A stretch of 64,000 nucleotides of DNA. Origin: Streptomyces deccanensis (GTDB lineage Bacteria > Actinomycetota > Actinomycetes > Streptomycetales > Streptomycetaceae). Positions 47,581 to 54,082 of this stretch are shown here, one piece after another. The translations under genes and the position numbers were made by a program. Below the pieces are notes generated by a model. The model did not search any database, had not been told where the DNA came from, and saw nothing but the letters and a program-made list of their open reading frames with translations. The stretch spans positions 1,922,001-1,986,000 of the forward strand of contig NZ_CP092431.1 in assembly GCF_022385335.1 (NCBI RefSeq). The letters run 5' to 3'. Each line of letters opens with the position of its first letter. Position 1 is the first letter of the stretch.

Positions 47581-47895
47581 TCAGCTGGAGAACAGCATGT
47601 GGCCGAAGCCCCGGTTGTGGTGGCCGTGGTGGCCGCCGTGGTGCCCACCACCGTGACCGCCGTGCGGAGCGCCCCAGGCCGGGGCATTGTGGCCGCCGCC
47701 CGCCGGGTACTGCGGGGCGGCCGGCGGCGGCGGCACGCCGGGGCCGCCCGCCCACTGGCCCTCCAGGCGGGTCAGGGCCTCCAGCTCGCCGTAGTCGAGG
47801 AAGATCCCGCGACAGCCGCTGCACTGCTCGATCTGGACGCCACTGCGGTTGTAGGTGTGCATCGGCGCATGGCACTTCGGACACTGCATGTGCAT
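47581..47895 (-). CDS. TFIIB-type zinc-ribbon protein with His/Gly-rich tail
   Basis: A 104-residue protein. The N-terminal zinc ribbon is MHMQCPKCHAPMHTYNRSG with CSGCRGIFLDYGELEALTRLE, the four-cysteine zf-TFIIB pattern. The middle is Pro/Gly-rich and the C-terminus is GHGGGHHGGHHGHHNRGFGH, a strong metal-binding run. No function is known. Start is taken as ATG at 47893-47895 with GAGGAG upstream; an earlier TTG exists. Confidence 0.82.
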   Translation of the reverse strand: MHMQCPKCHAPMHTYNRSGVQIEQCSGCRGIFLDYGELEALTRLEGQWAGGPGVPPPPAAPQYPAGGGHNAPAWGAPHGGHGGGHHGGHHGHHNRGFGHMLFSS

Positions 47896-47976
47896 GGTTC
47901 GGGTCAACTCCTCGCCGTTCGGTCCTGCTTCGCGTTACGCCAGGACAGACACTGTCCGGCTGCGGTCGGTTGCACC

Positions 47977-48930
47977 CTACTTCGGGAAAGGCTCCACCAA
48001 CTCCGGCGGGATGCTTCCCATTCGGTCACAAGCGTCCACAACGGACTGCTGCGCGTCGTCGAGAGGGTGTCCGGAGGCGGTGGACTTCGCGATCGCCAGG
48101 GCCGCGGTCTGCACGGTGAGTGCGCGGGCCGGTACATCCAGTACGGGCCAGGGTTCGCCGTGTGCGGGGAGCGCGGGGCCGTCGGCGCTCCGGTACGCGG
48201 TGAGGAAGCGGGACCAGTCGTCGGGGTGCAGGAGGCCGCAGGCGTACCAGGCGGCCGGGCGGGCGAGGTCCCAGGTGGGGACGCCCACGCCCAGGTCGTC
48301 GACGTCGATGAGGCGCCACGGGCCGGTGGTCGCGGGGTGGCGGACCAGTTGGCCGAGGTGCAGGTCGCCGTGGCAGAGGGTGGTCGTATCCGGCATGGGG
48401 GTCTCGGACCTGGCCCAGGCGGGGAGGGTGCGCCAGGCGCGGAGGATCGGTGCCGTGGCGGGGTGGTGGGGTGCCGCGGCTTCCAGCCGGGCGACGGCCT
48501 GGGCCGCCTTGGCCGGGCCGCGCATGGGGGGCAGGCCCGGGGGTGGGGGCTGCCGGTGGAGGCGGGCGAGGAGGGTGGCCGCCTCCTCCCAGGGGGCGGC
48601 CTCCGGGGTGTCGGGGTCCACGGGGGTGCCGTACGGCCAGAACGTGACGAGGCGGTCGTGGAGGGGGGTGGGGGTGGTGTAGAGGGGCGCCAGGAGGGTG
48701 TCGGGGTGGGAGGCGGCGACGGTCAGGCGGAGGGCCAGGTGGGTGGGGTCCGTGTCGGGGGCGTGCGCCTTGGCGACGGTGTTCGCGTGGCGGACGACCG
48801 TGCCGTCGGCGCGTTCCGCGAGGACCGTGTCGGGGTGGGTGCAGGGGGTGGATTCCGGGTGGGCCGTGCCGCGTAGTTTCGCCTTGAGGGCGGGGAGTAC
48901 GGCGGGGGCGGCCGGGTCGGTGGTGGTCAT
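47977..48930 (-). CDS. Aminoglycoside phosphotransferase (APH)-family protein
   Basis: A 317-residue kinase-fold protein. The catalytic loop is LCHGDLHLGQLV with the Brenner aspartate, and the metal-binding aspartate follows in WRLIDVDDLGVGVPTWDLARPAA. Such proteins phosphorylate small molecules (aminoglycosides, choline, sugars) and the substrate cannot be told. Start is ATG at 48928-48930 with AGGGGGACC just before it. Confidence 0.88.
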   Translation of the reverse strand: MTTTDPAAPAVLPALKAKLRGTAHPESTPCTHPDTVLAERADGTVVRHANTVAKAHAPDTDPTHLALRLTVAASHPDTLLAPLYTTPTPLHDRLVTFWPYGTPVDPDTPEAAPWEEAATLLARLHRQPPPPGLPPMRGPAKAAQAVARLEAAAPHHPATAPILRAWRTLPAWARSETPMPDTTTLCHGDLHLGQLVRHPATTGPWRLIDVDDLGVGVPTWDLARPAAWYACGLLHPDDWSRFLTAYRSADGPALPAHGEPWPVLDVPARALTVQTAALAIAKSTASGHPLDDAQQSVVDACDRMGSIPPELVEPFPK

Positions 48931-49037
48931 GGGTCCCCCTGGGTTGGCGTACGGCGCTGGCGTCGAGCCTACGGTTCGGGTGCGCCTTGCCGGGGTCGGC
49001 CGGGGGAGGTTCCGCTGCTCGGCGGTTACGAGGTGCC

Positions 49038-49081
49038 GCCTGCGCCCACCCGTGCCGCCCCAGCGGCACGATTGCCCGCAG
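49038..49081. repeat. Two-stem dispersed element, copy 1
   Basis: Inner stem CGTGCCGC/GCGGCACG (49051-49058 with 49063-49070) closed by outer CTGCG/CGCAG, with internal loops CCCACC and ATTGCC. Copy 2 at 53991 has the same loops but different paired bases. Confidence 0.7.
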
Positions 49082-49113
49082 TCAGCGGGAACGAGGGCGA
49101 TGGCGCGCACGAC

Positions 49114-49147
49114 AACGCCCGCGCAGCTCCCCAGCTGCGCGGGCGTT
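49114..49147 (-). terminator. Terminator of small membrane-protein gene
   Basis: A 15-bp perfect stem, arms 49114-49128 and 49133-49147 (AACGCCCGCGCAGCT), loop CCCC. It follows the 66-residue gene by about 90 bases on the minus strand. Confidence 0.78.
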
Positions 49148-49236
49148 TATTTGCCGTCCGCCGCACCCCCGTCCCCACGGGGTTTCATGGGTGGATGTCC
49201 CCGCCCGGACCGCTCTTCCGGGCCTGGGGTCGCCGC

Positions 49237-49437
49237 TCAGCGCCCCAGCATCACACCCACGGACGACGCCTGTGTGACCACTGCTTCCCAGCCGCCGAAG
49301 GCGTACACGAGCAGGGCCGCCAGCGGGAGGACCATCGCGGTCGCCACCAAGGGGTGGCGACGGCCCGGACGGCGGTCGGCGGCGAACGTCCTGTGCTCCC
49401 GTGTGCGGATCGCGGTCCGCGGTGCCGTGTGGGCCAT
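49237..49437 (-). CDS. 66-residue single-helix protein
   Basis: A small protein starting MAHTAPRTAIRTREHRTFAADRRPGRR and with one membrane helix (LVATAMVLPLAALLVYAFGG). The ATG at 49435-49437 is preceded by GAGGAGGG, a strong ribosome site, which argues for a real gene. Function is unknown. A perfect hairpin ends the transcript. Confidence 0.75.
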   Translation of the reverse strand: MAHTAPRTAIRTREHRTFAADRRPGRRHPLVATAMVLPLAALLVYAFGGWEAVVTQASSVGVMLGR

Positions 49438-49750
49438 GGTCCCTCCTCTGACCTTCTCGTCGGTCTTGCGTTGTGGTTGGCAGCGGCGGGTGTCTGACCT
49501 CGGGGGACGAGTGCTGCACCCGCCGCTTGACCTCAAATCTAGGCGCGCGGCCCCTCCGGGTCGTCATGCCCTCGTACCGATTGCCGGGCCTCCCCGAGGA
49601 TGAGCGGTGACCTGCGACGTACTCCCCAGGGTGGAGACGGGGTCCTAGGTCTCGGGGTCTTCCCGGAAGGGACGTCCGGTCTGCCCCCTGTTGTCACTCG
49701 GTCGTCACGCCTGTTGCCACTCGGTCGTCACGCCTGTTGCCACTCGGTCG
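49438..49750. other. Intergenic region with 23-bp repeat
   Basis: A 313-base gap upstream of the 66-residue gene and behind the 79-residue gene. Its right part carries the 23-bp tandem repeat; in the rest I see no gene or clear promoter. Confidence 0.55.
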
Positions 49751-49757
49751 TCACGCC
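49689..49757. repeat. 23-bp tandem repeat, three units
   Basis: Units at 49689-49711, 49712-49734 and 49735-49757 (TGTTGCCACTCGGTCGTCAC then GCC; the first unit has one change). The third unit contains the stop codon of the small gene read leftward. Confidence 0.87.
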
Positions 49758-49990
49758 TGTCGTTCCGAGCCGTCCTCGCGGGGCACCGGCTGTTCGACCA
49801 GGGCCAGGACCCTGTTCGCCATGAACCTGGCCGTTCGTACCACCGTTCCATTGCGGGTGACTTCGCTCACTTCCACTACACCTCGGCGTACCGCTGTCTC
49901 CACCCGACGGCCCGCCCTGCTCGCGATCACCTCGTAGGTGCGCGTCGTGTCCCCGGCGTCGACGACTATCTCCACACGGTCACCCTTCAC
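49751..49990 (-). CDS. 79-residue conserved hypothetical protein
   Basis: A small basic beta-rich protein: VKGDRVEIVVDAGDTTRTYEV at the start, EVSEVTRNGTVVRTARFMANRVLAL in the middle, ending REDGSERQA. No membrane segment. I believe it is a conserved Streptomyces protein without a named family. Start is GTG at 49988-49990 with GGGGG upstream. Its last codons overlap a 23-bp tandem repeat. Confidence 0.78.
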   Translation of the reverse strand: MKGDRVEIVVDAGDTTRTYEVIASRAGRRVETAVRRGVVEVSEVTRNGTVVRTARFMANRVLALVEQPVPREDGSERQA

Positions 49991-50186
49991 GGGTTCAATC
50001 CCCCTTCTGTGGCGGGTGGTTGGGATCACAGGCAGCCCAACACCGGCCCGAACTCCTGTTCCCTGACCACCCTTCAAGTTTCCCACCCGGCACTGACAAT
50101 CGATCGGGTCGTGAGGGCGCGGCCTCTGCGCACGCCCGGCCGTGGAAACGTAAGCTGTGGCTCGTCAGACGGAACGGGCAGCGGGG

Positions 50187-51506
50187 ATGAACATGGCGAT
50201 GATGCGCCTGAGGCGCGAGGACCCGCGCGTCGTCGGCTCGTTCAGGATCCACAGACGGCTCGGCGCGGGCGGGATGGGCGTCGTCTACCTGGGCTCCGAC
50301 CGGCGTGGACAGCGTGTCGCGCTCAAGGTGATCCGGCCGGATCTGGCGGAGGACCAGGAGTTCCGGTCGCGGTTCGCGCGCGAGGTGTCGGCTGCGCGGC
50401 GGATCAGGGGCGGGTGCACCGCCCGGCTGGTCGCCGCCGATCTGGAGGCGGACCGTCCGTGGTTCGCCACGCAGTACGTGCCGGGGCCCTCGCTGCACGA
50501 CAAGATCGCCGAGGAGGGACCCATGTCGGCCGCCGACGTGGCCGCCGTCGGCGCCGCCCTCTCCGAGGGGCTCGTGGCCGTGCACGAGGCCGGGGTCGTA
50601 CACCGGGACCTGAAGCCGTCCAACATCCTGTTGTCCCCCAAGGGGCCTCGGATCATCGACTTCGGCATCGCCTGGGCGACCGGGGCCTCCACCCTGACCC
50701 ATGTCGGCACCGCCGTGGGGTCGCCCGGGTTCCTCGCGCCCGAGCAGGTGCGTGGCGCCGCGGTCACACCGGCCACGGACGTCTTCTCCCTCGGGGCCAC
50801 GCTCGCCTACGCGGCGACCTCCGACTCGCCCTTCGGACACGGCAGTTCGGAGGTCATGCTCTACCGCGTGGTGCACGAGGAGCCGCAACTGCGCGGGGTG
50901 CCCGACGCGCTGGCCCCGCTGGTGCGGGCCTGTCTGGCGAAGGATCCGGACGAGCGGCCCAGCACGCTGCAACTGTCGCTGCGGCTCAAGGAGATCGCCG
51001 CCCGTGAGGCGCAGGGGCTGGCCGACGTACGGCCGCCGGCGCCGCGCGGTGATCCGGACCGGCCCTCGGGGCGGCTCGCGGAGCAGTACGTCGAGCAGCG
51101 CACGTTGCGGCAGCCGCCGGAGACCCGTCGGGCGCAGCCCGGTGCGGCGGGAACGCCGTTGCCCCGGACCGGGGGCGGGTCCCGGACCGGTGGGGGCGGC
51201 GCTTCGCGGACCGGCGGCGGTTCCCGGCCGGGGGCGCGGCCCGCGTCGGCCCGCAACACCTCGGGGTCCGGGAAGCGGCCCGCTCCGCGCAGTGGTGCGG
51301 GGCGGTCGGGGCCCAGGACCAACGGGACCGGGCGGCGGCCCGCCAATCCTCGGTTGCTGCGGCAGCGGCTCTTCGTGTTCGTCGTGGTGACCCTGCTGGC
51401 CGCGCTCGGGATCGCCACGGCGCAAGGGTGTCAGGGGCCGCCGCGCGGGCTCGGCGGGGACGACCTCCGGCCGGAACGGGCGGTTGTGGAGTTGCGCGGC
51501 GACTGA
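50187..51506 (+). CDS. Membrane-anchored serine/threonine protein kinase
   Basis: A 439-residue Hanks-type kinase. The glycine loop is GAGGMGVVYLG (26-36), the catalytic lysine VALKVI (K47), the loop HRDLKPSN (139-146) and DFG (158-160); the APE motif is FLAPEQ. The kinase domain ends near residue 280; a Gly/Pro/Arg-rich linker of about 120 residues leads to one helix (LFVFVVVTLLAALGIATA) and a short outer tail, with no PASTA repeats. Start is uncertain among GTG 50157 and ATGs at 50187-50199; I use 50187. Converges on the rRNA methyltransferase. Confidence 0.92.
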   Translation: MNMAMMRLRREDPRVVGSFRIHRRLGAGGMGVVYLGSDRRGQRVALKVIRPDLAEDQEFRSRFAREVSAARRIRGGCTARLVAADLEADRPWFATQYVPGPSLHDKIAEEGPMSAADVAAVGAALSEGLVAVHEAGVVHRDLKPSNILLSPKGPRIIDFGIAWATGASTLTHVGTAVGSPGFLAPEQVRGAAVTPATDVFSLGATLAYAATSDSPFGHGSSEVMLYRVVHEEPQLRGVPDALAPLVRACLAKDPDERPSTLQLSLRLKEIAAREAQGLADVRPPAPRGDPDRPSGRLAEQYVEQRTLRQPPETRRAQPGAAGTPLPRTGGGSRTGGGGASRTGGGSRPGARPASARNTSGSGKRPAPRSGAGRSGPRTNGTGRRPANPRLLRQRLFVFVVVTLLAALGIATAQGCQGPPRGLGGDDLRPERAVVELRGD

Positions 51507-51582
51507 CGGCCGGTCGGCGACGAGAGCGCGGACAACAGGGCTCGGGACCGCTTCTTCGTTGTTCGCTGCGGGTTGTGGAGGG

Positions 51583-51617
51583 CTGGTCGCGCAGTTCCCC
51601 GCGCCCCTTACGGGGCG
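51583..51617. repeat. Dispersed palindromic repeat, copy E
   Basis: The core CGCGCAGTTCCCCGCGCCCC followed by TTACGGGGCGC, closing a stem GCGCCCC/GGGGCGC. It lies between the convergent kinase and methyltransferase genes and may act as terminator for both. Confidence 0.75.
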
Positions 51618-51640
51618 CACGGTTTTAGGGGCGCGCCGGC

Positions 51641-52459
51641 TTACGGAGCCGGGCGGCCCGTCGCCACCGCGTAGAACGCCACGGCCGCCGCCGCGCCCAC
51701 GTTGAGGGAGTCGACTCCGTGGGCCATGGGGATGCGGACCCATTCGTCGGCGGACATCAGGGCCTTGGTGGAGAGGCCGTCGCCCTCGGCTCCGAGCATG
51801 AGGGCCACGCGGTCCATACGGTGCGGGGCGGCCTCGTCGAGGGACTTCGCCTTCTCGTCCGGGGTGAGGGCGAGCAGGGTGAAGCCCGCGTCGCGGACCG
51901 CGTCGAGGCCCTTGGGCCAGATGTCGAGACGGGCGTACGGGACGGAGAAGACCGCGCCCATGGAGACCTTGACGCTTCGGCGGTAGAGCGGGTCGGCGCA
52001 GTCCGGGGAGAGCAGGACCGCGTCCATGCCGAGGGCGGCGGCCGAGCGGAAGATCGCGCCGATGTTGGTGTGGTCGTTGACCGACTCCATGATCACGACC
52101 CGGCGGGCGACCCCCAGGAGTTGGTCGGCGGTCGGCAGGGGCTTGCGTTGCATGGAGGCGAGGGCGCCCCGGTGGACGTGGTAGCCGGTGACCTGTTCGG
52201 CGAGTTCGGGGCTGACCGCGTAGACGGGGGCCGGGAGTTCGTCGATGACGTCGCGCATGACGTCGACCCACTTGGCGGAGAGCAGCATCGAGCGCATCTC
52301 GTAGCCGGCTTCCTTGGCCCGTCTGATGACCTTCTCGCCCTCGGCGATGAACAGGCCTTCGGCGGGTTCGCGCCTGCGGCGCAGCTCCACGTCGGTCAGG
52401 CCGGTGTAGTCGCGCAGGCGCGGGTCGTCGGGGTCCTCAACGGTGATGAGATCGGCCAC
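51641..52459 (-). CDS. SpoU/TrmH-family RNA 2'-O-methyltransferase
   Basis: A 272-residue SPOUT methyltransferase acting on tRNA or rRNA ribose. Motif 1 is NDHTNIGAIFRSA, motif 2 LMLGAEGDGLS and motif 3 IPMAHGVDSLNVGAAAAV, all complete. The N-terminal 100 residues are the substrate-binding L30-like domain. Start is GTG at 52457-52459. No ribosome site is clear. Target RNA unknown. Confidence 0.92.
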   Translation of the reverse strand: MADLITVEDPDDPRLRDYTGLTDVELRRRREPAEGLFIAEGEKVIRRAKEAGYEMRSMLLSAKWVDVMRDVIDELPAPVYAVSPELAEQVTGYHVHRGALASMQRKPLPTADQLLGVARRVVIMESVNDHTNIGAIFRSAAALGMDAVLLSPDCADPLYRRSVKVSMGAVFSVPYARLDIWPKGLDAVRDAGFTLLALTPDEKAKSLDEAAPHRMDRVALMLGAEGDGLSTKALMSADEWVRIPMAHGVDSLNVGAAAAVAFYAVATGRPAP

Positions 52460-52567
52460 AGGGTGATACTGCCTTGTCCTGGGTGTGGTGCCAACGGCTT
52501 GGGACGGGTTGGGTTACCGGTGGTTACGGTTCCGCTCCGCTACGGTCCGGGGGTCGTCCCCCGGGAG

Positions 52568-53800
52568 TCACGCCTCCGTCCCGGGCCCCACCTTCACGAC
52601 CTCGCCGATGACGATGACCGCCGGCGGCTTGACCTCCCGCGTCCGCACGGTCTCGGCGACCGTGGCGAGCGTCGCGTCGACCCGGCGCTGGGCGGCCGTG
52701 GTGCCCTCCTGGATCAGGGCGACCGGGGTGTCCGGGGACTTGCCGTTCGCCACCAGCGTCTCGGCGATCCGGCCGATCTTGTCGACGCCCATGAGGATCA
52801 CGAGGGTGCCGGTGAGGCGGGCAAGGGCGGGCCAGTCCACCAGGGAGCGCTCGTCGTCGGGGGCCACATGGCCGCTGACCACGGTGAACTCGTGGGCGAC
52901 GCCCCGGTGGGTGACCGGGATGCCGGCCGCGCTCGGCACGGAGATCGAGCTGGAGATGCCGGGGACGACCGTGCAGGGGATGCCGGCCTCGGCGAGGGCC
53001 TGGAGCTCCTCCATGCCACGGCCGAAGACGTACGGGTCACCGCCCTTGAGACGGACGACCGACTTGCCCTGCTTGGCGTGCTCGATCAGCGCGTTGTTGA
53101 TGGCCTCCTGTGCCATGAAACGGCCGTACGGGATCTTCGCGGCGTCGATCACCTCGACGTGCGGCGGGAGTTCGGCGAGGAGGTCGCGGGGGCCGAGGCG
53201 GTCGGCGATGACGACGTCGGCCTCGGCGAGGAGACGGCGGCCGCGCACGGTGATGAGGTCCGGGTCGCCGGGGCCGCCGCCGACCAGGGAGACCCCGGGG
53301 GTGCGGGTGCGGTGGTGGGGGGCGACGAGGGTGCCGTCGCGCAGGCCCTCGACGACCGCGTCGCGGATGGCGGCGGTGTGGCGGGGGTCGCGGCCCTCGG
53401 CGCGGGCGGTGAGGACGGCGACCGTGACGCCCTCGCTGTGGCCGGTCGCCGGGGTCCAGGCCGTGGCCTCCTCGGCGCTGTCGGAGCGCACGCACCAGAT
53501 GCGGTGGCGCTCCGCCTCGGCGGACGCGCGGGCGTTCGCCTCCGGGTCGCCGGTGGCGATCAGGACGTACCAGGCCTCGGCCAGGTCGCCCTCCGCGTAG
53601 CGGCGCTTCTCCCAGGTCAGCTCGCCCGCGTCCACCATCGCCTCCACGGACGGGGTCGCCGACGGGGAGACGAGGACGATGTCGGCGCCGGCCGCGATGA
53701 GGGCGGGGAGGCGGCGTTGGGCGACCTGGCCGCCGCCGATGACGACCACTCGGCGGCCGGCGAGGCGGAGGCCTACGGGGTAGGCGGGGTGTTCGGCCAT
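52568..53800 (-). CDS. cobA: Siroheme synthase / uroporphyrinogen-III C-methyltransferase (CysG-like)
   Basis: A 410-residue enzyme with an N-terminal precorrin-2 dehydrogenase-type NAD domain (VVVIGGGQVAQRRLPALIAAGADIV) and a C-terminal SUMT domain (GVSLVGGGPGDPDLITVRGRRLLAEADVV, VVRLKGGDPYVFGRGMEE). It makes precorrin-2 for cobalamin or siroheme. Start is ATG at 53798-53800 with GAGGAG upstream. It stands between the SpoU gene and the CobT gene in the minus-strand cobalamin group. Confidence 0.92.
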   Translation of the reverse strand: MAEHPAYPVGLRLAGRRVVVIGGGQVAQRRLPALIAAGADIVLVSPSATPSVEAMVDAGELTWEKRRYAEGDLAEAWYVLIATGDPEANARASAEAERHRIWCVRSDSAEEATAWTPATGHSEGVTVAVLTARAEGRDPRHTAAIRDAVVEGLRDGTLVAPHHRTRTPGVSLVGGGPGDPDLITVRGRRLLAEADVVIADRLGPRDLLAELPPHVEVIDAAKIPYGRFMAQEAINNALIEHAKQGKSVVRLKGGDPYVFGRGMEELQALAEAGIPCTVVPGISSSISVPSAAGIPVTHRGVAHEFTVVSGHVAPDDERSLVDWPALARLTGTLVILMGVDKIGRIAETLVANGKSPDTPVALIQEGTTAAQRRVDATLATVAETVRTREVKPPAVIVIGEVVKVGPGTEA

Positions 53801-53944
53801 GAGGGTGCGGCTCCTCGGGCTGGCGGCGGTGCGGTGGGGGCGCTGCGGCTTTGGAGCGGCCCTGACGTGGAATTTTAGGCTGCGGGTTCGGTGGGTGGCT
53901 GAGGTGGGTGGGGTTCCTTTCCCCAGGCCCACCCCTTCCCGAAA

Positions 53945-53963
53945 CCGGGGGCGCTGCCCCCGG
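53945..53963. repeat. Small hairpin upstream of cobA
   Basis: An 8-bp perfect stem CCGGGGGC/GCCCCCGG with loop GCT. Hairpins of this form are common in Streptomyces intergenic DNA. Whether it is transcribed is not known. Confidence 0.5.
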
Positions 53964-53990
53964 ACCCCCGACCGTGCAGGCGGGTGGTCG

Positions 53991-54034
53991 GCTGTGCCCA
54001 CCCGTTCCGCCCCGCGGAACGACTGCCCACAGCC
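53991..54034. repeat. Two-stem dispersed element, copy 2
   Basis: Inner stem CGTTCCGC/GCGGAACG (54003-54010 with 54014-54021), outer GCTGTG/CACAGC, internal loops CCCACC and ACTGCC. Compared with copy 1 at 49038, both stems change on each side while pairing is kept. Confidence 0.7.
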
Positions 54035-54038
54035 TGAG

Positions 54039-54059
54039 CCGGGTCGAAGAAGGACCCGG
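54039..54059 (-). terminator. Terminator of cobT
   Basis: A 7-bp stem CCGGGTC/GACCCGG with loop GAAGAAG, 24 bases after the cobT stop on the minus strand. Short, but well placed. Confidence 0.5.
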
Positions 54060-54082
54060 TCTCCACTCCCTGCTCGCTTCTT

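Larger units (their letters stand above)
48931..49236. other. Intergenic region with covarying hairpin and terminator
   Basis: A 306-base gap between minus-strand genes. It contains a two-stem element at 49038-49081, related to one at 53991-54034, and a hairpin terminator at 49114-49147. The rest has no gene I can support. Confidence 0.6.

Noticed and set aside
47977..48930. Aminoglycoside resistance gene
   Set aside because: Only the APH fold is supported; the active-site surroundings do not point to any known resistance enzyme, and many housekeeping kinases share the fold.
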